From Strigomonas culicis (taxonomy: Eukaryota > Euglenozoa > Kinetoplastea > Trypanosomatida > Trypanosomatidae), in NCBI GenBank assembly GCA_000482145.1, contig AUXH01000053.1, forward strand, positions 1 through 53,408: DNA of 53,408 bases, written 5' to 3'. Shown here in pieces: positions 24,331 to 35,000 of the stretch. The notes beneath the pieces were generated by a model, which saw only the letters and a program-made list of their open reading frames with translations, did not search any database and was not told where the DNA came from. A program made the position numbers and the translations under genes. How positions within the stretch are numbered: the stretch's first letter is position 1; each line of letters starts with the position of its first letter.

Positions 24331-27012
24331 TCATAACTCCGCACTGGCTGCGACGCGGTCGATCGCCTGCAGCAACTCCGACACGCACATCTCCGCCATC
24401 TGCCGCATGCGCTGTCGGTCGCGGCCCTCGACCGCGACCTCCGCCTCCCCCATCTGCTTCGACTTCTTGAGCTGCATGATGTTCGTCACGACGTGCGACA
24501 GCCCCTTCCGGCTGAACCACTCCTTGGCCGCGTTCTCAAACTTGCTCGCGCTGGCGCGGTCCATCCAGTAGGGCGGCGGGCCGGCCGCCGCGGCGCCGTA
24601 GTTGCCGCTGTTCGCCTGCCGCAGCATCACCGGCAGCAGCTCCTCCGCGTCGCCGGGGTAGTGCGGCTCCGGCGTCGCGGCCGCGACCGCGGGGGGCACC
24701 ATCCGCCGGAAGGGTGCGACTTCCTGCAGCAGAATGCTGATCGTCTCCAGCACGGCGACGCGCAGACGGGTCGGGATGTACGGGGGGTAGATAAGGTCGA
24801 GCAGCGCCCGCACGCCGCCGGTCTGCACCCACCGCGTGAGGCACACCGGGTTGTAGTGGCACGCGGCCTCCAGGCAGTCGATGAGCGCGAGTAGCATGCG
24901 CTCCACCGCGGGGTCGTCCGGCTGCGTGACCGGCAGCTGGTCCAGCAGCAGCGCCAGCTGCTGCTCGGACTCCTCCAGGCTCGCCCCGTGGTCGCGGAGC
25001 GCGCGCAGCAGCAGCTCCACCTCGTCCTCCGTCGCGCCGTCGCCGTCGCCGAACTCGTCGGCGGCGGCGATCACGGCGACCAGCGCGTCATCCTCCGCGT
25101 GGCGGCCGGCGCCGTCGTCGCCGGAGCGCGCGCGCCGACCGACTTTGCTCGGCGGCGCGGACGCCCACAGCTCGGCGAGGCGCGGCCGCAGCTCCTCCAA
25201 CATGCGGGTGGTCTGCTCGCGGCGCCGCTTATGGTACCACGCCGCGCGGTGCTGCAGGTAGCACTGCAGGATCTCCGTCGCGTACTGCACGAGCGCGCTC
25301 TCGCCGATGCTGCGGCGCTGGTGGTTGTAGCACAGGCAGAAGCCCTGCAGCACGCGGAACGCCAGCTCTTGCTCCTCCGTCGTCACGAGCGTGAAGTCCT
25401 CGTAGATGCTGTGCGGCGGCGGCGCTGGCGTGTCACTCGCGGCACCCGTGCCTCCCGCGGCCTCCCTCTTCTTTCGGCGTATGGGCGACGGCGCCGCGGC
25501 GGCGCGGCCGAGGCCGATAGACAGCGAGCTGGCGTGGATGACCTTGGCGCCGTCGTTGCCGCCCGGGAAGGCCGCGCCCTCACCGGGCGCCGAGAGGTGC
25601 CCGCCGGCGTTCGCCTCCTTACTGGCGCTCGCACCGTCCACGCCCGGGGTCGCCGCGGCCGCACCGGCGGCGCGCTGCTGCTGCTGCTGCTGCTGTGCGA
25701 GGGGGATGTACGGTACGTTGGCCGGCGTCACCGCCGCGGTGTGCGTCGGCGACCACGCGAGCGCCTCCTCCTCCGTCAGCACCACGTCCACCGGCGTGCC
25801 CATCACAATCTTCGCGCGCACCTCCGCGCGGGGCACGAGGATGAGGTGGAACACACTCGACGTGTAGTCCATGCGCAGCGCAGCCTGCTGCGTGCGCACC
25901 CACGTCGGGCTGTAGAAGGGGTAGTCCTCCGGCCTCCCCGTGATCTCCGCCCGCACCGCGTCGTACGGCAGGGCGGTCGCGATGCCGCGCAGCAGCAGCC
26001 CATCGGCTGCACCGCCGCCGCCGCCCGGCTGCTGCTGCTGGTTCTGCGTGGCGTCATGGCTCGCGCGGGTGTTGGGGTGCAGCTGGTGGCGGGGATGGGC
26101 GGCGGCGTCCGCCGCCTCCGCGGCAGACAGCTCCTGGCGCTTCTCCTGGGACTCGATGGTGGCGGTGGTCAGCAGCTCGCGCATCTGCTGCAGCAGCTCC
26201 TTGAGCCCCTCCAGACGGACCAGGCTGAAGGTGGAGCTCACCTTCGCGGCGCTGTTCCGCAGCTGCAGCTCGATCTCCCGCTTGCGGGTCTCCTCCGCGA
26301 GGCACGCCATGTAGTGCACGCTGAACACATCGTAGGGGCGCGCGTTCGCACCGGTGCCGCCCGCCGCGACGGGCGACGGCCGCCGCTGGCGCACGAAGGA
26401 GGCGATGCGTTGGGTGGGCGCCGCCGCGTGGCTGGCGTCGTCGCCGGCGCCGACCGCCAGGTCCAGGAACGGGGCGGCGGAGGCACATGCGGGGTCGTCG
26501 CTGTCGAGTCGGAGAGCCGGCGGCACCTCCCGCACCCCGCCGCGCGGCGGCTGCCGGAACTCCGACGGCGCCAGCGGCGGCTGCGGTATGGACATGGACG
26601 GCGGCGTCAGTGCGGAGGTCACCGCGCTCTGCAGGTTGAAGACGGAGGAGGGGTGCTGGTAAAGGTTGAGCCCCTCCGTCGCGGCCTGACCGCCGCCGTA
26701 CCTCGAGCCCGTGTTAGCGTTGCTCATGGTCGTGTACAGGGAGGGGGGCTGCGGGGACGGACCCACGGAAAACGCCATGGACGTGTTCATCGGCGTCCGC
26801 GCCGAGGAGACGGCAAAGCTCTGTGCGCGGGGCAGATTGCTGCCGCTCACGCTGGCGGCGGCGCTCATCACATTGCTGCTGTAGTTCGGGTTGGCGAGGA
26901 GGGAAATAGGGGATGTGAGTTGAGGGGACGACGTCGTCCGCGGCTGCGCAGGTGAAACTGAGACGGGCCCGGAGCGGCGGTGGTGCGACTCCGAGCAGCT
27001 TAGGGAAGTCAT
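24331..27012 (-). CDS. Hypothetical protein with ARM-like helical C-terminus
   Basis: An 893-residue protein of unknown function. The N-terminal 240 residues are Ser/Pro/Gln-rich and likely disordered. A helical segment at about 255-310 (FSLVRLEGLKELLQQMRELL and flanks) could be coiled coil. A poly-Gln run of eight sits near residue 440. The C-terminal third is alpha-helical: about 690-775 contains MLLALIDCLEAACHYNPVCL, GGVRALLDLIYPPYI and RLRVAVLETISILLQEVAPF, spaced like armadillo/HEAT helices and faintly like the helical repeat of formin N-termini. No catalytic motif is seen. ATG 27012 follows the acceptor AG at 27068-27069; the five codons upstream of it in frame come from the leader. Confidence 0.7.
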   Translation of the reverse strand: MTSLSCSESHHRRSGPVSVSPAQPRTTSSPQLTSPISLLANPNYSSNVMSAAASVSGSNLPRAQSFAVSSARTPMNTSMAFSVGPSPQPPSLYTTMSNANTGSRYGGGQAATEGLNLYQHPSSVFNLQSAVTSALTPPSMSIPQPPLAPSEFRQPPRGGVREVPPALRLDSDDPACASAAPFLDLAVGAGDDASHAAAPTQRIASFVRQRRPSPVAAGGTGANARPYDVFSVHYMACLAEETRKREIELQLRNSAAKVSSTFSLVRLEGLKELLQQMRELLTTATIESQEKRQELSAAEAADAAAHPRHQLHPNTRASHDATQNQQQQPGGGGGAADGLLLRGIATALPYDAVRAEITGRPEDYPFYSPTWVRTQQAALRMDYTSSVFHLILVPRAEVRAKIVMGTPVDVVLTEEEALAWSPTHTAAVTPANVPYIPLAQQQQQQQRAAGAAAATPGVDGASASKEANAGGHLSAPGEGAAFPGGNDGAKVIHASSLSIGLGRAAAAPSPIRRKKREAAGGTGAASDTPAPPPHSIYEDFTLVTTEEQELAFRVLQGFCLCYNHQRRSIGESALVQYATEILQCYLQHRAAWYHKRRREQTTRMLEELRPRLAELWASAPPSKVGRRARSGDDGAGRHAEDDALVAVIAAADEFGDGDGATEDEVELLLRALRDHGASLEESEQQLALLLDQLPVTQPDDPAVERMLLALIDCLEAACHYNPVCLTRWVQTGGVRALLDLIYPPYIPTRLRVAVLETISILLQEVAPFRRMVPPAVAAATPEPHYPGDAEELLPVMLRQANSGNYGAAAAGPPPYWMDRASASKFENAAKEWFSRKGLSHVVTNIMQLKKSKQMGEAEVAVEGRDRQRMRQMAEMCVSELLQAIDRVAASAEL

Positions 27013-27384
27013 CGCACACACGCACACACACTTGGATATGTGTACAAGCTTCTAAACAAGCAGGATACTGAGTAAACACACACACAAAAAAAAAAGGAAG
27101 AGAGAAGGGATATGAGGAAAAGAGAGTGGGACACCTTGATGTTAACTAGCAAGCGCCGTTTTTACTGTTGTTATTGCTCGCACACATTTGCGAGATGGTT
27201 ACGCGTGCGCAAGCGCATTCATTTCAGCTTCCTTTCGAATTGGTTTTCCGTTGCGTACGGAGAACACTTCTACACACATATACACACACCGCTATAGATG
27301 AATATGAAAGCACTCATTGCGTTCATTTCTTTTTTAAGTGTTTTTTCACATCCCCGAACACACGGCACAGTGGCTTCGTTAGTC
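27013..27384. other. Intergenic spacer with trans-splicing signal
   Basis: No gene is seen. On the - strand a C/T-rich tract (about 27086-27120) and (TG)n lead to AG at 27068-27069, 55 nt before ATG 27012. The remainder is the 3' flank of the glucosidase II beta-like gene. Confidence 0.6.
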
Positions 27385-30312
27385 TTATTCCTTGTGCTCC
27401 ACCGATCGCTGCTGCCCCTCCAACACTCGAACCGTTTCTTCCACCGTGTTCAGCATCCACTCCGCGCACGCGCTGGGCGTGCCCACCACCATCTCGAAGT
27501 CGCACCCGCCGTTGAGCCCGACGCGCAGTACACGGTCCTCGCGGTCGCAGACGTACACCACGTAGCCGCGCGTCGTGTGCTGCTCCGCGTAGTCCTTCCA
27601 CTCCGCCTCCCCCCACCGCGCCCGCTCGGCGGCGAGCTGCGGCGTGTCGTGCAGCCCGCCGGGCACGATCTCCTCGCAGCGCATGCCGCCGATGAAGCGG
27701 TGGCTGACGCTCATGTGTGGGGTGTGGTGCATCACGCTGTGCACGTGCTCGACCACCTCCTCCTTCTCCTCCGCGCGCTCCTGCGCCTTCTTGTTCGGGT
27801 CCGCCAGCTTCACGCGCCGCGTCACGCGGTCGCGCGGGCGGCGCGCGCGGCCCCAGAGGGACCCGCCGCCGCGGTGCAGCCAGCTGCGGGGCCGGCTCAG
27901 CAGCCGCCGCGGCAGCTGCGCGTCGCCGGCGGGGTCCAGCAGGTGCAGCGGCGCCGTCGTCGGGCGGTTGTGAAAGGGCTGCAGGGAGCCGACGGGTGAG
28001 AGCGGGCTGCGCTGGAAGAGGTCCGGGAAGGCGGCCAGCACGTCGGGGGTGTACGCCGTCTCGTTCGGCAGGAGGCCGAGCTGCCGCAGCACGTAGGGCG
28101 TCTCCTCCTCTGTGTACGCCTGCGCCACGAGCACGCTCGACATGCTCTGCAGGCCGATGGCGGATGCACTGAGGTTGCTGAAGTGCAGCTCTTGATACTG
28201 CACGGCGCCGCTCTCGATGGCCTTGCGCATCGTCGTCACGGACATGGCCCCCTTCCGCGATGCGCCGTAGGTGCCATCCACCACCGCGCTCCACGGCGTG
28301 TGGAGCACCTTGTCAAAGAGGGGGTAGTACTCGAAGTGCTTCCCGGTGAGCTCATCCGCGATGGTCATCTCCATCATCTGGAAGTGCCGCAGGATGTTGT
28401 CGTGAATGCGTATCATGCGGTTGATTTCGTTGATCTCGCTATCCGGAATGCCGGCCTCGCTCGGCACGGTTTTGCCCGTCGCGCGCATGTGGCTGAGGAC
28501 GGCGTCCTGCCGCGCGCGCACCGTGCGGCTGAGATTCACGAGCGTCGCCTCCATGTTGGAGTGGTTTCGCAGCAGCTCCTCGCCAAAGACCTCATAGCCC
28601 TTCTGCCTGCGCTCGAGGACGATCGCGTGGCCATCGCGCAGCAGCTGCCGCATCTGCCGGTGGTAGCGCAGCTTCTCCGCGGCGATGGTGGCCGGCGGGA
28701 GGAGGGAGAGGAGCCCCTTCTGGACGAGCAGCGCGGTGGTCGTGTCCGTGAAGGGCGAGAGCGCGTCGCTGTACGTGAGGCTCTGCGCGGCGACCGTCGC
28801 GAGGTGCGCTTGCAGGGCTGCTTTCTGTGCCGCCCACCGCTGAATCGTTTCCGTCTGGAGCACCTCCAGCAGGCTCTCATTCGCGTCCTCGTCACCCTGC
28901 CCCCCCTCTTCGGGATCGGGGCCGGCGCCGGGCAAGCTGCGTGGCGTGTAATATTGGGTGTAGAAGGCCACGTCTTCATCGCTCCCGTCGGGGCAGTCCA
29001 CGATGCCATCGCCGAGCTTCGACGGCGCGAGCAGGATGGTGGCCTCCGCCGCGGCCACGGGGTCGGTCGACGCTGTCGCGCGCGCAGGGCTCCCCCCAGT
29101 CGCGCGGTTCTGCCCGCAGGCGAAGGGCACGACGTAGCCGCCCGCTTCGCTCTTCCGGAGCTGCTGCTCCGCGCGCCGCAGCTCCTCGTCCCGCTTCGTC
29201 GATTCGCTCCGACGCTCGAGATGCTTGTCCTCGTACAGCGGGATGTCGGGGACCGTCTGGAGGTACTGCGCCCACCGCCGCCCGGCGAGCACCATCCCCG
29301 CCCCGCTGGCCATGGAGCAGGCGTTGGTGGACACCTCGTCCGACCCGTCATAGCAGTCGCAGTAGTCGTCGTTGAAGTGCCGCAGCGGGACGAGCTGGAA
29401 GGCTGGGTTGCTCACCTGCTGCGCGTGCAGGAACACCTCCCGCGGCGTGAGCACCACGCGCAGGTGCGGGAACTGCGTCGGCGCGTCGGACGGGCAGCCC
29501 TGGTGCGGCAGCGAGCGCGCCAGCGCGTCAGACAGCGGCCCGTCCATGTGGCGGAGGTCCGAGACGCGCGTGCCGCAGCGGAAAAAGTGCGACGCCTCTT
29601 GGTTCGACGCGTGCGTGGAGGCCAGCAGCGCGTTGTGCTTGATGTCGGCGGCAATGAAGCGATCGCTGAACTGCTCGAGTGTGAAGCACTGTGCGGGCTG
29701 CAGCGGCTCGCCGTCACTCGCGCCCTTCTTCGCATCCTTCTTTGCGCCCGTTGTGGGCGAGGAGGCGGTGGGCGTGCCCCCCTCTACCGCACGCTTTTCC
29801 CTCATCCGTGCGTAGTTGGCACTCAGCGTGGGGGGCGGGCCGCGCATGTCTGCGTCGCTCGCGTCCTCCGCGTCTGTGTGCATGGAAGTGGCGCTGGTCG
29901 GCACGTCGAGGCCCGTCGTCCACTCTTTCCACGCGTACCACGCGTCGAGACACCGTTCGGCCGCTGTGGTGACGAGGTCGTCTCCCGTTTCCTTCACCGC
30001 GCGAACGCCGCGCACGAGGAGGCCGCCGCCGCGGTCTGCCCCAGGGCCATAGAAGACATGAGGTGCGCTCTCAACGGCCGCACTGCACACAATAAAGAGG
30101 AGCAGAAGAAGGGCAATGGGGATGAGAACCGAAAGACCGATCCACATGCCCTTGTTTGTCATGGTGTCTGCCGCCGCCGTGGGGCTGCGCTGCTGCCGCG
30201 CTCCGCTGGCTGTTTGGTTTCGCGTGCCCTGCGGGGCAGGGTTGTGTGGGCCCTCTGCTTGCGCGCTGGCCGCCTCACGCTTCTTGGGGTGGTCCGCGTG
30301 GCGCTGCCTCAT
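27385..30312 (-). CDS. Glucosidase II beta-subunit-like ER protein (PRKCSH/GTB1 type)
   Basis: A 975-residue protein. Glucosidase II trims glucose from N-glycans in the ER and drives the calreticulin folding cycle; the beta subunit retains the catalytic subunit and binds glycan mannose. A hydrophobic segment at about 57-78 (GLSVLIPIALLLLLFIVC) after a basic 50-residue N-terminus looks like a signal anchor. Two LDL-receptor-A-like modules typical of the family are present: YCDCYDGSDE at about 315-324 and GIVDCPDGSDED at about 435-446. The C-terminal 110 residues hold the mannose-6-phosphate-receptor-homology type domain: FIGGMRCEEI, GYVVYVCD, NGGCDFEMVVGTPSAC. The protein is larger than typical beta subunits (about 500-650), the LDLa modules are farther apart and the middle is coiled coil. 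ATG 30312 follows AG 30344-30345; ATG 30162 is an alternative. Confidence 0.82.
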   Translation of the reverse strand: MRQRHADHPKKREAASAQAEGPHNPAPQGTRNQTASGARQQRSPTAAADTMTNKGMWIGLSVLIPIALLLLLFIVCSAAVESAPHVFYGPGADRGGGLLVRGVRAVKETGDDLVTTAAERCLDAWYAWKEWTTGLDVPTSATSMHTDAEDASDADMRGPPPTLSANYARMREKRAVEGGTPTASSPTTGAKKDAKKGASDGEPLQPAQCFTLEQFSDRFIAADIKHNALLASTHASNQEASHFFRCGTRVSDLRHMDGPLSDALARSLPHQGCPSDAPTQFPHLRVVLTPREVFLHAQQVSNPAFQLVPLRHFNDDYCDCYDGSDEVSTNACSMASGAGMVLAGRRWAQYLQTVPDIPLYEDKHLERRSESTKRDEELRRAEQQLRKSEAGGYVVPFACGQNRATGGSPARATASTDPVAAAEATILLAPSKLGDGIVDCPDGSDEDVAFYTQYYTPRSLPGAGPDPEEGGQGDEDANESLLEVLQTETIQRWAAQKAALQAHLATVAAQSLTYSDALSPFTDTTTALLVQKGLLSLLPPATIAAEKLRYHRQMRQLLRDGHAIVLERRQKGYEVFGEELLRNHSNMEATLVNLSRTVRARQDAVLSHMRATGKTVPSEAGIPDSEINEINRMIRIHDNILRHFQMMEMTIADELTGKHFEYYPLFDKVLHTPWSAVVDGTYGASRKGAMSVTTMRKAIESGAVQYQELHFSNLSASAIGLQSMSSVLVAQAYTEEETPYVLRQLGLLPNETAYTPDVLAAFPDLFQRSPLSPVGSLQPFHNRPTTAPLHLLDPAGDAQLPRRLLSRPRSWLHRGGGSLWGRARRPRDRVTRRVKLADPNKKAQERAEEKEEVVEHVHSVMHHTPHMSVSHRFIGGMRCEEIVPGGLHDTPQLAAERARWGEAEWKDYAEQHTTRGYVVYVCDREDRVLRVGLNGGCDFEMVVGTPSACAEWMLNTVEETVRVLEGQQRSVEHKE

Positions 30313-30343
30313 TCTCTTCTTCTGTTTTTTCTTCTTTCGTTTT

Positions 30344-30386
30344 CTAAAAAAGGGCAACCGTAAAAGTAAAAAAAAAAGAAAGATGA
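30344..30386 (-). promoter_or_regulatory. Putative trans-splicing signal for the glucosidase II beta-like gene
   Basis: On the - strand a C/T tract (about 30361-30386) is followed by a T6 and AG at 30344-30345, giving a 31-nt leader to ATG 30312. Confidence 0.5.
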
Positions 30387-30740
30387 AGGGAGCACACAAG
30401 TAAGAATACAATGATGGAATGCCAGTACTGCCAGCAATAATACAGTTTGTGATGCAGTTACAGTTTTGTTTCTCCTTTTTTTTTTAGAATAGAACAAACA
30501 AGAACACTAAAACTATAGACAATCTTGGTGATCCGATGAACACATTTCAGATCGACGCGATAGAACCCGATGATGCTCTTTATGGCCTTGCAGGCCACCA
30601 TCAAAGTGTTGCAATCCACATGCCCACATACATCTATCAGTATTCGTATTATCTGTAACACATGCGCCCTTCGTGTATGTATATATATATATATATATAT
30701 ATTTTACTTTTCATTTTACTGGCAGACACATACCTGCCGA

Positions 30741-31784
30741 TCATTTCGCGCCCGGTCGTACGAGCCGCTCCGTCGACGGTGTGGGGTTCATCATGGCATA
30801 GTACATTTCAAAAGGGTCGCGCACAAGCGGCCCGGTGGGCTCGTGGAACAAATCCGTCACCTTCCCCTTCTCTGGCACGCGCCAGCGGTGGAGCAGACCC
30901 TGTCGGTCCACCTCCAGCACAAAGACGCCAGGGCGCATGTTCACCGGGATCTGCTCGTCCGGCGAGGCCGCGGCGACCACATCCGGGGGCGGCAGCTGCC
31001 GCTGCGCGTCCGCGGGGGCGACGACGCGGTAGCTGCCGTCGCCGGGCAGCACCACCGCGGCGAGGTGGTCGATCGCAACGCAGCGCTCCGTCGGGTGGCG
31101 CTTCACCATTTTGCCAACGTCCACGTAGCGACACGTGTGACCGCGCTCCTCTGTTCTGTCGTAGTGCGGGCAGAGCAGGCCGGGCAGCAGCCCCAGCGCG
31201 CCGACGCGGATGTACTGGAAGCTGCCGTCCGCGCTGCTGCTGACATCCTTCTCCGCGGCGGCGGCGTCCGCCTCACGGCCGGCGGCACGCAGCAGCATGG
31301 GCAGCTGCGCGGACGCGGGGTCGGCGGAGTCGCTGTGGCCACTGGTGCACCAGCAGATGGCGCCGGCGCTGCCGCCGCTGAGGACGCAGCCACGCGCGGC
31401 CGCCACGCGCAGCGCCGCGGCGACGCCGGTCTCGACCCAGCGGCGAACCGCGTAGAGCGTGTTGCCGCCAGAAACCAGCACCGCGTCGGCGTGCTCCTCG
31501 ATGAACTGGCGGTCGGCCGCCTCCAGCGTCGTGACGGCGGGGTCCGCCACGCGCACCCACCGCACGTCGCAGCCCCGCTGCGTCAGCTGCCGCAGCTGCG
31601 TGACGCCGTCCTGGGCGATGTCGTACGTGGCGGTGCCGAGATAGGCCACACGGAGAGGGGCGTCGCTGCTACTAGGGCTCCGATTGGATTGGATGAGGCG
31701 GAGGAGCTCCGTCGCAATCGTCTCGTTCTGCATCCCCTCGACGCCGGAGCCGCACAGGAAGGCCTTGATTCTATTGATGCTCAT
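30741..31784 (-). CDS. Peptidase S51 family protein (dipeptidase E / cyanophycinase-like)
   Basis: A 347-residue protein of the S51 serine peptidase family, relatives of alpha-aspartyl dipeptidase with a class I amidotransferase-like fold. The nucleophile elbow is intact: LSGGSAGAICW with Ser139. The preceding strand-turn ADAVLVSGGNTL (100-111) is the family's conserved GGN motif. A His at 207 in LLCPHYDRTEERG sits where the catalytic His is expected. The N-terminal strand RVAYLGTAT (45-53) completes the fold. A 25-residue low-complexity insert lies around 160-190. No signal peptide is seen, so a cytosolic role is likely; the substrate is not known. The frame extends to 31892, but ATG 31784 follows AG 31808-31809 and a clean tract, so it is used. 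Confidence 0.85.
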   Translation of the reverse strand: MSINRIKAFLCGSGVEGMQNETIATELLRLIQSNRSPSSSDAPLRVAYLGTATYDIAQDGVTQLRQLTQRGCDVRWVRVADPAVTTLEAADRQFIEEHADAVLVSGGNTLYAVRRWVETGVAAALRVAAARGCVLSGGSAGAICWCTSGHSDSADPASAQLPMLLRAAGREADAAAAEKDVSSSADGSFQYIRVGALGLLPGLLCPHYDRTEERGHTCRYVDVGKMVKRHPTERCVAIDHLAAVVLPGDGSYRVVAPADAQRQLPPPDVVAAASPDEQIPVNMRPGVFVLEVDRQGLLHRWRVPEKGKVTDLFHEPTGPLVRDPFEMYYAMMNPTPSTERLVRPGAK

Positions 31785-32099
31785 TTTATCTTTTTTTTTC
31801 TTTCGTTCTAAGACAAAATGAGAGAGAGAGAGAAAATAAAATAATCTTGTTTTGTTTTTTTCAGCGCACTCGGAGGATAAAAATACCAACAAGAAAGAAG
31901 GATGATTATGTATACTCCAGATGTACTTAACACTCTTTTTTTCTTTTTTTTCTTTAAGTATTATGTATTTGTGTGTATGTGTGCATGTATGGATTCAATT
32001 AAGAAAAGCAGTTCAGCAATAATAATAATAATAATAATAAAGCAAACACTACAATATTTCTGGTATAATAATAGCAATTATGGCTGTGGTCGTGTGCTG
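31785..32099. other. Intergenic spacer with a (TAA)n tract
   Basis: No gene is seen. It contains the splice signal of the S51 gene at its left end and a (TAA)n/(ATA)n microsatellite at about 32016-32040 in the 3' flank of the helicase gene. Confidence 0.6.
31808..31841 (-). promoter_or_regulatory. Putative trans-splicing signal for the S51 peptidase
   Basis: On the - strand (CT)n and T-rich sequence (about 31819-31841) precede AG at 31808-31809; the first ATG, 23 nt on, is the gene start. Confidence 0.5.
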
Positions 32100-35000
32100 T
32101 TATTCTTTCGTGGCTCTGTAAGTCATGGTCGTCCTTCGCGGGCCGGCTGCCGGCGCGGCTGTTGACCCCCCTGGAGGAATCCACTGCACAGCTCCCGGTG
32201 CCGCCGTGTGCGGCGGTGGTGACACAAGCGGTCGCGGCCGTGGCGGCGGGTGTTCATGCGGGGCCTCTGCGTGCTTATTACCTTTGCCTTTACCGTCCTC
32301 ACCCCTTTCTTCCTTTTTGGTCTTGGACGGCTTCTTGTGGTCGGCTGGCGGCTTGCGCACCAGGTGCATCTCGCCCCCGCTGGCGCGCGAGGCGTGCGTG
32401 CAGACCAGCTCCTCCACCGGGACGTGGCCGTCCGCGCCGCTGCCGTCGATGAGCTCCTGTATCAGCACAGAGGGCTCCTCCGCGTCGGCGATGATGCCAA
32501 TCGCGTTACTCTGCGCGCGGCTCACGGCGACGTAGAAGATGCGGCGCTCCTCGTCCTTGCAGCCCGCCAGCGCCGCCTCCTGGCTGTGCGGCGGGTCGTA
32601 GCTCGCCATGGACTGGATCGCGCCGCCGCGCCGCATGGCCGCGACGGGAAACCCACCCACGTTGCAGCCCGGCAAAAAGACGAGCGGCCACTCCATGCCC
32701 TTCGCCGCGTGCACGGTGCCGACGCTGATCCGGCCGCGCTGGCCGGCGCGCGTGTGCTGCCGCTGCTGCTGGCGCGCGGTGAAATGGCGTCGCAGGAGCG
32801 CCTCCTGAGAGAGCGTCGCGTCGGGGTCGTCGGGGGCCGAGCCGTGCGCGCCGCGGCGGTGCCGGCCATCGCCGGGCCCTCCCGCCGCCGCTTCGTGTTG
32901 CTGCCGCCGCCTCTTACGCATCAGGATTCGAAGGAGGGCATTCGTGTCATCGTCGTCCTCCGATAAAAGGAGGAACTGGTCGAGGAAGCGGAGAAGGAGG
33001 GCGGTGCCATCGGTTTCATCGGCCGCCGCGTCACTGTCCTTCCCCTCCTCTTCGTCTTCCTCGTGGCTGACTTCCTGCTCGATCTCGGTCTGCAGGTACG
33101 CCAGCACCTCCAGCAGGACATGCAGGAGCGTCTTGCGTTCCCCCTCCTCCCCCATCTTCCTCCTCCCCCTCACTGCTGCTGCTGCTGCTGCTGCTGCTGC
33201 CGTGGTCTGGTGGGAGCTTCCCGCGCTCTGCCTCCCTGCGATCTGCTTCCTCCGCGCCGCCGCCGGGGCCGATGCTTCTACTGGTCGAGTCACCCTTCTC
33301 GAGAAAGCTCGCGGAGACGGCGTCGGCGATGCAGTCGCCTGCGCGCGTGCGCTTGAGCCTACTGCTGCTGCTGCTCCCATGCACCGCGCTGCCATCGAGC
33401 CCCGTCATGACGACGATGTGGCGCAGCAGCTGCTGCAGCAGCACGCCGCACTGGTGGAGCGCGCGCAGCTTGGCCTCCGTGCGGGGGTTCCAGAGATGAC
33501 TCGGCTCCGCGCTGGGGCAGGCGGAGCCGCCGCCGGGGCCCCCGCGGCCGTGGCGCTGCTGCTGTTGCTGCTGCTGCTGGTGGGCGCACAGCTGCCGCCG
33601 TCCGTCCTCGACAATCTCGACCAGATACTTTATTTTCTTCTGCAGAGTCTTGGGAAGGGACCCGAGCTTGGGGTAGACCGACGTCGAGAAGTTGCAGAAC
33701 ACAAAGTTCTTGATGATGTCGTAAAAGGAAGACTCCGGGTGGCGGATCTCCCCCTCCTTGTGAGGCGCCTCGCCGTGCGGCGGCTGTGCGCGCCGCTGCT
33801 CCTCCACCAGCGATTCCAGCGTGGCCACGAAGGGCTCGATGCTCTTCTCGGTCAAGCACAGCTTGGGGCACAGCCGGCTCGAGAAGATGGTGCGGATATC
33901 CTCGTTACAGGGCCGCAGGCTCGCGCTGATGACGCGGTGCGACGCTTTCGGATGGCTGCTGCCGTGGCTGTGAGAAGCGGTGTCGTACGCGGTCGATAGG
34001 AGCTGCGGCGGCTGGATGGTGGCGGCGCTGCCGCCGTCCCGCGGCGCCTCCACCCCTGCGATGATGAGCCGAAGGACAGCCATCACCAGCGCGACCGGGC
34101 GCGCCTGTGGGTGGCCGAGCGGGGACGACCCGTCTGCACCCCCGCCACCGGCCGCGTTGGCCCCACTGCCCGTGTGGCGGATGAACTGGTAGGGAAGATA
34201 GTTTTGCTTCAGTACGTGCACCACCTTGTTCACCAACTCGCCCTTCCGGCAGAGGATGGCCACGTCGCTGTAGTTGTACGACGGCACCGGCTGCTGTTGC
34301 GGGTCTGCTGTCCGCGCCTCGGATGAGGGAAGCGAAAAAAGTGTTTGTTTGTTCGCGGTCAGGCAGTCATCCGTGTACACATTCGTGCACGTGATGTGCA
34401 GCAGCTGACGGAGGACGTCGAGTGCATCGTCCTCGACGCCGGTGGCGTGCACCAACTTGACGGTGAAGGGCCTCCTGCTGCTGCTGCTGCTGTTCGCTGT
34501 CCTCCAGAAGCGTCACGAGCGACGGCATGTCCAGGTGCCCCGCGGCGTGGCCGGGGGCCGCAGGCTCCTCCTTGGCTTCCTCTTCCTGCTGCGGGTGGTG
34601 CGGTGGCGCGAGGAGCCGCCGCCGCCCTTCCGCCATGCTGTAGAAGGACTGCTGCGATGCCCTGACAATGCGGTTGGCGACGTGGACAATGTGCGGGAGA
34701 CTGCGATAGTTGTACTGCAGGCAGAGCTCCACGCTCTCCGGAAAGCGCTCCTTCCAGCGCTGGAAGGACTGTCGCACCGCGCCGCGCCAGCCGTAGATGC
34801 TCTGGTTGGGGTCGCCCACACACGACACGCGGCAAGAGCTGCGGCGGCCCGCATCACCGCCGTCATCGGCCGCGCTGTCCGGATCGCTGGCGCTGCCGGC
34901 GAGGAGCGCCGCCACCTCGAACTGCACCGCGTTGAGGTCCTGGAACTCGTCGATGATGATGTGGGTGTACCGGCGGCGGAGGGCGAGGCAGACTTTACTC

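Noticed and set aside
28183..30363. 726-codon open frame on the + strand across the glucosidase II beta-like gene
   Set aside because: Composition-biased shadow; LDLa and MRH-type motifs are on the - strand, and all neighbours run leftward.
34367..34455. Three separate proteins instead of one helicase
   Set aside because: The three frames carry consecutive motifs of a single SF1A helicase in the right order, and the internal ATGs have no splice signal before them.
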